Shown: positions 8,756-16,796 of the stretch, piece by piece
How positions within the stretch are numbered: position 1 is the stretch's first letter
Layout: each line of letters begins with the position of its first letter
Origin: Candidatus Poribacteria bacterium
GTDB taxonomy: Bacteria > Poribacteria > WGA-4E > WGA-3G
DNA length: 64,000 nt
Reading direction: 5' to 3'
Assembly (NCBI GenBank): GCA_022821965.1
Contig: JAJECN010000057.1
Span: 1 to 64,000, forward strand
Program-made: the position numbers and the translations under genes
The notes under the pieces: generated by a model
Databases searched by the model: none
What the model saw: the letters and a program-made list of their open reading frames with translations, nothing else
Told to the model about the DNA's origin: nothing

Positions 8756-11275
8756 ATGTTAGCACACAGAATTTTATCCCCTTTAAAAAATCACGTCCGG
8801 CGACACACCAAGAAGTTATTTTGGCTGCTACCCCCACTCTTTATCATCGCCCTCTTCATGCTCGCAAACTGGTGTTTCCCGCTGCCCAAAACACGTCTGC
8901 ATCCACCACCATCTCCGATTGTATTGGACAGAAACGGACAGTGGCTCCGAGCATTTTTAGCGGACGATGGCATGTGGCGAATAGCCGTCAGCCATCAGCC
9001 ATCAGCAGTTAGTGAAACAGCCACGAACCGTTCTTCCGAAGGCTTCCGAGAGCCGAGAGCCGAGAGCCATTCCCTGTTATTGCACCAAGCAATACTAACA
9101 TCAGAAGACAGATGGTTTTACTACCATTACGGTATCAACCCAGTGTCCATTGCAACCGCCCTCTATGACAATCTCAAAGCAGGTGAGGTGGTGCGCGGCG
9201 GTTCAACCATTACCATGCAGCTCGCTCGACTGATGGAACCCAAAGCCCGAAATATTTCAAACAAACTTATCGAGGCGTTTCGCGCCCTCCAACTTGAACA
9301 TACCTATTCTAAATCTGAGATTTTAACTTTTTATTTCAACATGCTCCCCTACGGCGGGAACATCGTTGGAACGGCAGCGGCATCTCGATTTTACTTCAAC
9401 AAACCGCAACATGCGCTTAGTCTCGGCGAAGCCGCACTCCTCGCTGCTATCCCGAACGCACCAGAACGTCTGCGTCCAGATAGATTTCCAGAAAATGCAA
9501 GAAAGGCGCGTGAAAAGGTGCTGAATCGTCTCCTTGCACGTGGACAAATCTCCAAACAGCAGTGGCAAGAGGCATCACAGGAGCCGATCCCTAAAACACG
9601 TTATCCACTCCCATTTAAAGCACCTCATCTCTCACGTATGTTGGTTAAAGATGCAGCACCTACAACAGACGGTAGGATATACACGACAATAGATATGAAG
9701 GTTCAGGAAACTGCCGTACGTATTCTTCGTGAATATCTGGGGAAACCAAGCCTTCAGGGGTCTCATAGTGCTGGCACAGGTGCGATTGTTGTTATGGATA
9801 CACAAAGTCGTGAAGTTTTAGCAATGGTGGGTTCCCACGATTTTTTCGACCAGCGCGCGTCGGGACAGATAAATGGGACGCTCGCGTCTCGCTCTCCCGG
9901 TTCTGCACTCAAACCTTTTGTCTACGCGCTTGCAATGGAACAGGGTTTGATTACGCCAGAAACACTGTTATTCGATGTACCTGTCAGCTACGCCGGATAT
10001 GAACCCGTGAATTACGATGGAAAATATAACGGCTACGTTACCGCCCGTCAAGCACTGGCACGCTCTCTCAATGTCCCCGCCGTTAACCTGAATGCACGTC
10101 TGAAGAATATCACACTGCCCACCTTCCTCAAACAGGCTGGCATTTCCACGCTCGCACCCGACAGAAAGTACGGACTCTCTATGGTTCTTGGTGGATGTGA
10201 AGTGAATTTGCTTGAGTTGACAACACTCTACGCAGGGTTGGCAAATATGGGAGAATTTAAACCTTACCAAATAGTAGTCAGCGGTCAGCAGTCAGCGGTC
10301 AGCAGTCAACAGTCAGAAAACCCCCTTGCTGAAAGCCGATGGCTGAAGGCTAAAGGCTATTCACAACGTTTACTCCGGGCAGAGACAAGTTTCATCATAA
10401 CCGAGATGCTCACAACTTCACAACGACCCGCGAACGCAGTAAAAAGTTTAGAAGTTTTTGAAAGCACAATAAACCTACCAAAGATCGCATGGAAAACTGG
10501 TACTTCTTACGGGCACCGAGATGCGTGGTGTATCGGGTACTCACCGACATTAACGATTGGCGTGTGGCTTGGGAACTTTGACGGAAGAGGGGCTCCGATG
10601 CTGAGCGGGACAGACACTGCGACCCCCATTCTATTCGCGCTCTTTAGTGCGCTAACAGGACAGGACACACACCGATGGTTCATCAAACCGGAACAATTGA
10701 AAACACGGAAGGTCTGTGCGCTCAGTGGTGCACCGGTTTCACCACACTGCCCTACCCATAAGAGCGATGTATATATCCCCGGTATCTCACCTGTAGCAAC
10801 CTGTGCAATTCACAAACGTATCTATGTCGATGAAACTACAGGACATAGTCTCTGTTCTCACTGTCGAAATTTTTCGACAGATAACGCACACCCCCAAATA
10901 TTTGAAGAGTGGCCCGCTGAGGCCGCGACTTGGTTAACAAAAAATGGATTTGCCGTGCCGGTTCTGCCAGAACATAATCCGTTGTGTACCGGTCCAATCG
11001 CAGGGAATGCCCCTATTATTCTATCTCCAGCAGACAACACTACCTATTACATTCGGACAGGCGTGCCGCTGGACAATCAAAAAATTCAACTGTCGGCTTC
11101 GGTTTCCAACCGAACACAGAATTTGTTCTGGTTTCTGGATGGTGAGTTAATTTTCAAGGGGAAGGCAGGAGAAGAATACTGGCTCACACCTGTCAAAGGG
11201 CAACATATATTAACATGTGTGGATGCGGACGGACGCTCAGCAAGCCGCCCGCTCCACATCTCAATGATACGGTAG
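8756..11275 (+). CDS. pbpC: Penicillin-binding protein 1C, bifunctional
   Basis: An 839-residue inner-membrane enzyme that polymerises and cross-links peptidoglycan. A single membrane anchor lies at about 20-40. The GT51 glycosyltransferase domain has the catalytic E-D-R-W-F-Y (Glu117) and G-G-S-T-I-T-M-Q. The transpeptidase domain carries S-A-L-K (Ser383/Lys386), S-L-N and K-T-G-T (Lys580). A C-terminal domain of the BiPBP type follows (about 750-839). Two insertions, residues about 77-105 and 507-538, are low-complexity stretches encoded by the same 7-base repeat family that sits between genes; both are in frame and lie outside catalytic motifs. Starts at ATG 8756 with only a weak ribosome site, probably coupled to the A2M gene upstream. 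Confidence 0.95.
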   Translation: MLAHRILSPLKNHVRRHTKKLFWLLPPLFIIALFMLANWCFPLPKTRLHPPPSPIVLDRNGQWLRAFLADDGMWRIAVSHQPSAVSETATNRSSEGFREPRAESHSLLLHQAILTSEDRWFYYHYGINPVSIATALYDNLKAGEVVRGGSTITMQLARLMEPKARNISNKLIEAFRALQLEHTYSKSEILTFYFNMLPYGGNIVGTAAASRFYFNKPQHALSLGEAALLAAIPNAPERLRPDRFPENARKAREKVLNRLLARGQISKQQWQEASQEPIPKTRYPLPFKAPHLSRMLVKDAAPTTDGRIYTTIDMKVQETAVRILREYLGKPSLQGSHSAGTGAIVVMDTQSREVLAMVGSHDFFDQRASGQINGTLASRSPGSALKPFVYALAMEQGLITPETLLFDVPVSYAGYEPVNYDGKYNGYVTARQALARSLNVPAVNLNARLKNITLPTFLKQAGISTLAPDRKYGLSMVLGGCEVNLLELTTLYAGLANMGEFKPYQIVVSGQQSAVSSQQSENPLAESRWLKAKGYSQRLLRAETSFIITEMLTTSQRPANAVKSLEVFESTINLPKIAWKTGTSYGHRDAWCIGYSPTLTIGVWLGNFDGRGAPMLSGTDTATPILFALFSALTGQDTHRWFIKPEQLKTRKVCALSGAPVSPHCPTHKSDVYIPGISPVATCAIHKRIYVDETTGHSLCSHCRNFSTDNAHPQIFEEWPAEAATWLTKNGFAVPVLPEHNPLCTGPIAGNAPIILSPADNTTYYIRTGVPLDNQKIQLSASVSNRTQNLFWFLDGELIFKGKAGEEYWLTPVKGQHILTCVDADGRSASRPLHISMIR
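8984..9070 (+). repeat. Heptad repeats in frame inside pbpC (first)
   Basis: Units GTCAGCC, ATCAGCC, ATCAGCA, GTTAGTG run from 8987 to 9014, and three exact CCGAGAG units from 9046 to 9066. They encode a Ser/Gln/Pro- and Arg/Glu-rich loop before the glycosyltransferase motif. Confidence 0.85.
10277..10362 (+). repeat. Heptad repeats in frame inside pbpC (second)
   Basis: GTCAGCG, GTCAGCA, GTCAGCG, GTCAGCA, GTCAACA are five consecutive units (10277-10311), followed after a short gap by GCTGAAA, GCCGATG, GCTGAAG, GCTAAAG (10328-10355). They encode a Gln/Ser-rich loop in the transpeptidase domain. Confidence 0.85.
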
Positions 11276-11276
11276 A

Positions 11277-11388
11277 ATAGTTATCAGTTACAAAAGATTT
11301 TTGATAGTCCTAAAGTCCCTTTCTCTCACTGCAAGGAGAACCAACTGTAAGGTTTTTCGTAGAAAAACCTTACTAACAACTGAAAACT
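11277..11388. terminator. Repeat copy with bidirectional terminator hairpin
   Basis: Between convergent genes. The edges look like a worn heptad-type repeat (AGTTATCAGTTA on the left, AACTGAAAACTA on the right). Inside is a perfect 12-bp stem GTAAGGTTTTTC / GAAAAACCTTAC at 11347-11373 with a 3-base loop, followed by T or A runs on either strand, suited to end transcription in both directions. Confidence 0.6.
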
Positions 11389-12142
11389 ATTTTTCAGACT
11401 TAAGTTTGCCCCATGTCGTCGTTAATTTCCCACCGGCATCAACAGCGAGTGTTTTTTCCATATTGGCTTTGACCTCTTCGGCAGTTAACGCGACACTCCA
11501 CATCTTAAATTCATCAATGATACCGTTGAAGAAATTGCTGTTGCCCTGACTCGCTGCGATGCACATCCCCTCGGTCCCGAAATCCATGCGTGCATCTCCA
11601 CCGGCTTTTGCCTCGTTATCAAGTTCCCCGTCGATATACATCCACGCTATCTGTTTGCTCTGTGACCCGACGAAGTAGTACCATTCAGGTTCAAACGCGT
11701 CATAATTCGTGTGTATCGGTAATTCTACGCCTTGCGTCGCAAAGTAGAACCCGAATAACACACCGCCCCGGTTAAACGTAATGTGAGGCCGTCCGCCACC
11801 ATTTAAACGATAGAGCAGATCAATCCGGCCACCTCCCTCAATTTTCTCGTCCGGTTTGAACCAAAACTCAATCGTCATTTCCTTGGGTTGATCAATTTTG
11901 AGTGGATCGAAGTTGACACTTCCACTCTTAAAATGGAGTGCCTGACCTGAGACACCCTCCACCCATTTTGCGTTCTTTATATCACCAACGAATCCATTAG
12001 GCCCAACATCTTTCGCCTTGTTACCTTGTCCTTCATCAAACGGCAAATAGATAAGTAAATCTTTTTCTGGATCCGCTGCGTGTACGACCACACAACTCAT
12101 CAAAAATACTGCAGCTATGAAAAAATATGCTAATTGTCTCAT
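11387..12142 (-). CDS. Secreted LamG-domain protein
   Basis: A 251-residue protein with a clear signal peptide ending in V-V-H-A. Residues about 28-225 are a LamG/concanavalin-like jelly roll: L-P-F-D-E-G-Q-G near the start, E-F-W-F-K-P-D in the middle, M-Y-I-D-G-E-L-D, and F-N-G-I-I-D-E-F-K-M-W near the end, the usual signatures. Such domains bind carbohydrates or protein ligands; no catalytic residues are evident. After the domain comes a short tail G-K-L-T-T-T-W-G-K-L-K-S-E-K that recurs in three other secreted proteins of the window. A TATAAT-like -10 box (minus strand, 12224-12229) may drive it. The stop lies inside the repeat/terminator shared with pbpC. Confidence 0.88.
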   Translation of the reverse strand: MRQLAYFFIAAVFLMSCVVVHAADPEKDLLIYLPFDEGQGNKAKDVGPNGFVGDIKNAKWVEGVSGQALHFKSGSVNFDPLKIDQPKEMTIEFWFKPDEKIEGGGRIDLLYRLNGGGRPHITFNRGGVLFGFYFATQGVELPIHTNYDAFEPEWYYFVGSQSKQIAWMYIDGELDNEAKAGGDARMDFGTEGMCIAASQGNSNFFNGIIDEFKMWSVALTAEEVKANMEKTLAVDAGGKLTTTWGKLKSEK

Positions 12143-12300
12143 CTTTATTCGCCGTGAAAGTATCGTCCAGACATGCTAATCCGTGGCAACACCTCCACGC
12201 TTTCCTCCAATTTCTAATCTATGATTATAGGGAAATCAGGATCTGAATTCCCGTTTGCTTTACAGATACAGGACACTTTGTCTCGGTCCTATGCTGCTTA

Positions 12301-12358
12301 CTATGGGGATTTCAGTTTTCCCCAAGTTCTTGTTAATTTACCGGTCGGTTCAACCGAC
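12301..12358 (-). pseudogene. Remnant C-terminus of another tail-bearing secreted protein
   Basis: Read on the minus strand, this stretch encodes S-V-E-P-T-G-K-L-T-R-T-W-G-K-L-K-S-P followed by a TAG stop. It is the conserved tail of the neighbouring LamG proteins without the rest of the gene. Upstream the frame soon runs into unrelated, repeat-like sequence, so I read it as the leftover of a deleted paralogue. Confidence 0.65.
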
Positions 12359-12369
12359 TATACGTTGTA

Positions 12370-12389
12370 GGCGGGTACGTGGACCCGCC
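12370..12389. repeat. GC-rich hairpin GGCGGGT/ACCCGCC
   Basis: A 7-bp perfect stem with a 6-base loop, sitting between the gene remnant and the stop of the next gene. Related hairpins of the type GGCGAGGTT/AACCTCGCC occur at 23180 and 52146. It could act as a terminator or a dispersed repeat. Confidence 0.5.
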
Positions 12390-12395
12390 TCACCT

Positions 12396-13070
12396 TTATT
12401 TACTTTTCAATTCACCCCACAGCGTAGCTAATTTGTCAGCAGGTTCAACTGCCGTTGGCGGGATGCCTTCACCGTTAATTTCAACGTACTCGTACAGAAC
12501 GGTCGAATCTCTGCCGCCTAAGCCGGGACGTCCTTCATCGTAAGTCTTATCCTGAGTTTCAACCATTAATTTCCCATCAATGTAGGTTTTAAGGTTTTCC
12601 CCTTCCACTTCAAAGACTATAGTATACGCATCGCCACCTTTCGTGTCCTTTGAATCCGGACGTTTCGGGCGCGGACCACCGGTAATCTCATTTGCGGCTC
12701 CACCGCTAAACATGAAAACCGAAGTTGTATGCGAGTTATAACTGATTTCCATGAAATAGAAATCCTGTGTCGGTTCCTGTGTCCGAACAAACAGATGGAA
12801 ATAGGGACCGGCAGCTTTTCGGGCTTTGACCTCCATCCGGTAATCGGTCCAGTTGTCCTCACCAAAATAAATGCCTGAGTTCTGTCCACCGGCAACAGTA
12901 AGTTCAAGCATACCGTCTTTCACCTTTGCAGTTGCCTGTGGTCCGAGTTCCCAATCTGCAATCTCTTTGTCGCTATCAAACTCGTAACGAATCGCTGATG
13001 CTGGATGTATCGCTAATATGAAAACGAAACAGACGCATATACAGAGGCACTGAAGATTTAGTTTCCTCAT
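12396..13070 (-). CDS. Secreted LamG / DUF1080-like protein
   Basis: A 224-residue exported protein with a signal peptide ending in H-P-A-S-A. The mature part resembles the 3-keto-disaccharide hydrolase (DUF1080) and LamG group: W-E-L-G-P near the start, N-S-G-I-Y-F-G-E, D-Y-R-M-E-V-K-A-R, then T-Y-I-D-G-K-L-M-V-E and a G-x-G-G-R-D-S strand. In this group such folds bind or act on sugars; I cannot assign a reaction. It ends in D-K-L-A-T-L-W-G-E-L-K-S-K, the shared tail. AAGGAG precedes the ATG and a TTGACA-17-TAAAAT promoter lies 107 bases upstream. Confidence 0.8.
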   Translation of the reverse strand: MRKLNLQCLCICVCFVFILAIHPASAIRYEFDSDKEIADWELGPQATAKVKDGMLELTVAGGQNSGIYFGEDNWTDYRMEVKARKAAGPYFHLFVRTQEPTQDFYFMEISYNSHTTSVFMFSGGAANEITGGPRPKRPDSKDTKGGDAYTIVFEVEGENLKTYIDGKLMVETQDKTYDEGRPGLGGRDSTVLYEYVEINGEGIPPTAVEPADKLATLWGELKSK

Positions 13071-13176
13071 GAGATTTTCTCCTTATAGGTGTTCTAAACA
13101 CGAAATTTTTCGATCGGTTTTCTTACGAGTTTCACAGTAAATTTTGGAAACCCATCAACTGCTCTAAAGTCTAATT

Positions 13177-13205
13177 ATTTTACACAACAGTGTGTAATCT
13201 GTCAA
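13177..13205 (-). promoter_or_regulatory. Promoter of the DUF1080-like gene
   Basis: On the minus strand TTGACA (13205-13200) and TAAAAT (13182-13177) are separated by 17 bases. A leader of about 100 bases would precede the start at 13070. Confidence 0.65.
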
Positions 13206-13289
13206 CCCTCTCCTCAATTTAGTTCAAAAGCATACAGTTCTCCGGCAGGGACAATTTACTGAATAGCTCCGCCCAAATGCCCTATCAAG

Positions 13290-13318
13290 TTGACCTCTAA
13301 GTAGAAACAAAGTATAAT
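13290..13318 (+). promoter_or_regulatory. Promoter of the YWTD propeller gene
   Basis: TTGACC (13290-13295) and TATAAT (13313-13318) with a 17-base spacer. It points away from the promoter at 13177-13205; the 13071-13451 gap otherwise holds nothing I recognise. Confidence 0.7.
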
Positions 13319-13451
13319 TCGACCACAGTAACACATAATATATAGAATTAAATATACTGATTCTATGTCCGTTTATGCGGTTTTTGATTTGATCCGTATT
13401 TTATCGCGGTGCTAACTTAAGACATAGTAATTATCAAAAGAGTAACGAATT

Positions 13452-14420
13452 ATGGGAAAAAAAGCAATACTTGCTATCGTTTTAATTGGAATTGGATATG
13501 TCATTTTTTTCGTCGGTTACAAAGAAGCCCAGAAAATGTCCCAAGACATATTATCTGCAGAACCATCTATTGAGCAGGAAGTCGAAACCGAAGATGTCCT
13601 AATCTATTGGACAAACAGATCAGGTAGAATTCGGCGCATTCGCTCCGACAGCTCAGACGTTGAAAACCTCTTTACTGACGTATGTTCTCCGATTGGTATA
13701 GCGTTAGACATTTCTGGCGGTCAGATGTACTGGACGAGCGGCTGTAAGATTCAACATGCCAATTTGGACGGCTCAAACGTTGAGGAACTTGTTCCGTCCA
13801 GTAAAGGAATAAAGGAAGGCATTGCACTGGATGTTGATGGAAATAAGATGTACTGGACCGTCTGGAATGCTCCGACGAATAAGATTCAACGCGCCAACCT
13901 TGACGGTTCAGACGTTGAAGACATCATCACTGGTTTGAAAAGTCCACGTGGCATCACCTTGGACATTCACAGTGGGAAAATGTACTGGGCAGACCTTGGT
14001 GCCGGTAAGATTCAACGTGCGAATCTCAATGGTTCAGAGGTTGAAGACATTATCACGGGTTTGCTGGGTCCAAACGGTATCGCTCTGGACTTGGATGGAA
14101 ATAAAATTTATTGGGCAGATGAGTTCAGTGGTAAAATTCAATGTGCAAATCTTGATGGTTCAAATCGAAAGACTCTCTTTGTTAGATATGGTAAACTTAT
14201 CGGTACTGCCATAAATATTCCGTTAGATATCTTAGGTCTGAAAATATATTATGCGAATAGTCCGATCAGTATTGCCTTAGACATTTCGGGTGGAAAAATA
14301 TATTGGACAACTCCACATAGATATAAGGTTCAGCGTGCCAATCTCGATGGTTCAAATATTGAAGATGTTGTCACCGACAGTATACTTACTATCGGCATTG
14401 CGTTGTCTACCCCACCATAG
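13452..14420 (+). CDS. Membrane-anchored YWTD (LDL-receptor class B) beta-propeller
   Basis: A 322-residue protein. A signal anchor spans about residues 4-24 (A-I-L-A-I-V-L-I-G-I-G-Y), placing the rest outside the cytoplasm. From about residue 50 to the end there are six to seven blades of roughly 42 residues, each with the pattern G-K-I-Q-R-A-N-L-D-G-S, then G-I-A-L-D and Y-W-T/A-D. This is the signature of the LDL-receptor class B (LY) repeat, which forms a six-bladed propeller that binds proteins. The blade count suggests one complete ring. One blade has a longer, less regular spacer (residues about 250-275). No catalytic residues are expected. The ligand is unknown. Confidence 0.85.
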   Translation: MGKKAILAIVLIGIGYVIFFVGYKEAQKMSQDILSAEPSIEQEVETEDVLIYWTNRSGRIRRIRSDSSDVENLFTDVCSPIGIALDISGGQMYWTSGCKIQHANLDGSNVEELVPSSKGIKEGIALDVDGNKMYWTVWNAPTNKIQRANLDGSDVEDIITGLKSPRGITLDIHSGKMYWADLGAGKIQRANLNGSEVEDIITGLLGPNGIALDLDGNKIYWADEFSGKIQCANLDGSNRKTLFVRYGKLIGTAINIPLDILGLKIYYANSPISIALDISGGKIYWTTPHRYKVQRANLDGSNIEDVVTDSILTIGIALSTPP

Positions 14421-14528
14421 CAGCGGAAAACGTGGCTGTCTATCCCATGGATGGACTTTGCCATTCGACATCACCCATCAGCATCAGAAAAAGAAGATAC
14501 CAATCCAGAAGGCAGCATAAATATTTTC

Positions 14529-14557
14529 TTGACATTTTTGTTTCAAGGTGTTAGGAT
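14529..14557 (+). promoter_or_regulatory. Promoter of the EF-G paralogue
   Basis: TTGACA (14529-14534) and TAGGAT (14552-14557), spacer 17. It overlaps the in-frame GTG at 14548 and therefore argues that translation starts later, at 14626. Confidence 0.6.
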
Positions 14558-14625
14558 TTAATTTCAAACGGCATAGTTCGCTCTATTCCGTGTGGTTAAT
14601 AGTAAAAGGAGAAATTTTAGGACGT

Positions 14626-16698
14626 ATGAAACAATACAGGACAGACCAGATCCGTAACATTGCAATTATAGCGCATTCAGGAGCAGGTAAGACATCACTC
14701 GTTGAAGCGATGCTTTATAATGGTGGTGCCATTGAGCGCATGGGGGCTGTTGATAGCGGAAATTCTGTAGCCGACTATGCCGCTGACGAAATAGAACGTA
14801 AAACGACCCTCAACTGTTCAGTCTGTATCGCAGAATGGGAAGGACACAAACTAAATCTGATTGATACCCCGGGCGCAGAAGACTTCTACGGAGACCTCCA
14901 CAGCGTCCTCCGAGTCGTTGACGCTGTTGTTGTCGTCGTCGATGCGACAACTGGTGTCGAAGGCGGCACTGAAAAAGTATGGGAGGTCGCGGACAAATAT
15001 GAACTGCCACGCCTCATCTTTATCAATAAAATGGATAAAGAGAACGCAAGCTTTGAAAACGCACTTACGAGCGTTGAAGATATCTTAGAGACACGGGCTG
15101 TCCCTATTCAACTCCCGATCGGAAAAGAAGATCAGTTTTCCGGTATTGTCGATGTTATACAAATGGCGGCTTATCTGCAACCGGATGGCAGCAAACGCGC
15201 CGCGAAAGCCGAAATACCAGCAGACTTAGAGACACAGGTTGAAGAAACCCGTGAGGCACTCGTTGAAGTCGCTGCAGAAAGTGATGATGAACTTATTGAG
15301 AAATTTTTTGAAGGCGAACTATCCGACGAAGAGATTCAGAATGGATTGCAACTCGGAATTTTCGAGAATCAGTTTACCCCTGTGCTTTGCGGTGCTGCCC
15401 TGAATAATATTGGCGTGCAACAACTGATGGATACACTGCTGACTGGATGCCCATCTCCCGTCGATGTCGGGCCAGTTATAGCAGCGGAGAACGAAGAGGA
15501 AAGCCGGAAACCGTCAACAGATGCATCGATGTCCGCCGTTGTATTCAAAACGATTGCTGACCCGTTCGCGGGGCAATTGAGCTTCTTCCGCGTTTATTCC
15601 GGTATTTTGGAAGGGGATTCCCAAGTCAGCAATTCAACACGGGGACAGATTGAACGCCTCGGAAAAACGGCGTTCATGAACGGTAAGGACGCAATTAGTA
15701 CACCACAAGTAGAAGCAGGAGACATTGGCGCGCTCACGAAACTTGCAGCAACCCAGACAGGAGATACGCTTTGTGATCGGGATACGCCTATTCAGCTCCC
15801 AGGCATTGAGTTCCCGAATTCTGTCATCTCTTATGCGATTAGCCCGACGCGTGAAGGTGATGATGAAAAGTTGATGACATCGCTCACACGCATGTCCGAA
15901 GAAGATCCTGTATTTAGGATTGAACGGAACGAAGTCACGAAGCAATTACTCGTTTCTGGACTTGGAGATCTGCACATCACCGTCAATCGGGAACGGATGT
16001 CAGACAAATTTGGTGTAGAAACAGATACTTCACCGCCGAAGGTGCCGTATCGGGAAACGATTCGTCGAAGTGTTCGGGATATCCAAGGCAGACACAAACG
16101 CCAATCCGGTGGAAGAGGACAATTCGGTGATGTCACGATTAATCTCGCCCCCTTGCAACGCGGTGAAGGATTTGAGTTTGTCAATAACATCGTCGGTGGC
16201 GCGATTCCGCGCAACTATATCCCAGCGGTGGAAAAAGGCATCCGTGAGAGAATGGACAGGGGTTTACTTGCCGGTTTCCCTGTTGTTGATATCCAAATCG
16301 ACCTCCATGACGGTAAATACCACCCTGTCGATTCTTCGGATATGGCGTTCCAAATCGCAGGTTCTATCGCTTTTGCCGCCGCTGCTGAACAAGCCGATGC
16401 CTGTCTACTTGAACCGATCATGAACGTTGCGATCACAGTTCCAGAACAGTTTATGGGGAATATTATCGGGGACTTGAACGGACGACGCGGACAAGTGATG
16501 GGTGTCGAACAAATAGGGAGAAAGCAGGTAATCCAGGCAAATATCCCACTTTCGGAGATGCTCCGGTATTCTATCGATCTCAAGTCGATGACGAGTGCTC
16601 GTGGCAACTTCACGATGGAATTCTCGCACTACGACATCACACCTGACGATGTTGCCCAGAAAGTCATCGCTGAGTCGAAACAGGAAGAGGAAGAATAA
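14626..16698 (+). CDS. Elongation factor G-like GTPase (EF-G2 type)
   Basis: A 690-residue translational GTPase. I start it at the ATG at 14626 because the earlier GTG lies in the promoter and the chain from M-K-Q-Y aligns with the normal EF-G start. The G1 loop reads A-H-S-G-A-G-K-T-S instead of the canonical A-H-I-D-A-G-K-T-T, followed by D-T-P-G (G3) and N-K-M-D (G4). Domains II to V of EF-G follow, with G-G-R-G-Q-F-G-D in domain IV and G-R-R-G-Q-V in domain V. The altered G1 is typical of the secondary EF-G group (fusA2) rather than the housekeeping factor, whose operon (rpsL-rpsG-tuf) is not here. Its exact role, translocation or ribosome recycling, cannot be told. It faces the aldehyde dehydrogenase gene across a shared terminator. 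Confidence 0.9.
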   Translation: MKQYRTDQIRNIAIIAHSGAGKTSLVEAMLYNGGAIERMGAVDSGNSVADYAADEIERKTTLNCSVCIAEWEGHKLNLIDTPGAEDFYGDLHSVLRVVDAVVVVVDATTGVEGGTEKVWEVADKYELPRLIFINKMDKENASFENALTSVEDILETRAVPIQLPIGKEDQFSGIVDVIQMAAYLQPDGSKRAAKAEIPADLETQVEETREALVEVAAESDDELIEKFFEGELSDEEIQNGLQLGIFENQFTPVLCGAALNNIGVQQLMDTLLTGCPSPVDVGPVIAAENEEESRKPSTDASMSAVVFKTIADPFAGQLSFFRVYSGILEGDSQVSNSTRGQIERLGKTAFMNGKDAISTPQVEAGDIGALTKLAATQTGDTLCDRDTPIQLPGIEFPNSVISYAISPTREGDDEKLMTSLTRMSEEDPVFRIERNEVTKQLLVSGLGDLHITVNRERMSDKFGVETDTSPPKVPYRETIRRSVRDIQGRHKRQSGGRGQFGDVTINLAPLQRGEGFEFVNNIVGGAIPRNYIPAVEKGIRERMDRGLLAGFPVVDIQIDLHDGKYHPVDSSDMAFQIAGSIAFAAAAEQADACLLEPIMNVAITVPEQFMGNIIGDLNGRRGQVMGVEQIGRKQVIQANIPLSEMLRYSIDLKSMTSARGNFTMEFSHYDITPDDVAQKVIAESKQEEEE

Positions 16699-16741
16699 GT
16701 TTCGGATACAAACTGGTAATTTGTGCTACAAGAAAACTAAA

Positions 16742-16775
16742 AAACCCGCTGCTGATTCATGTCAACAGCGGGTTT
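16742..16775. terminator. Bidirectional terminator between EF-G and aldehyde dehydrogenase
   Basis: Perfect 10-bp stem AAACCCGCTG / CAGCGGGTTT with a 14-base loop, A-rich before and T-rich after, lying between two convergent genes. Confidence 0.75.
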
Positions 16776-16796
16776 ATATTTATCCAATGTTCGTGA

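Noticed and set aside
8987-10362. Tandem short repeats as a CRISPR array
   Set aside because: The units are 7 bases, directly adjacent without spacers, lie inside a gene and stay in frame. No cas gene is in the window.
14548-14625. GTG start giving EF-G 26 extra residues
   Set aside because: The extension lies on the -10 box of a good promoter and shows no EF-G similarity; the ATG at 14626 fits the family.
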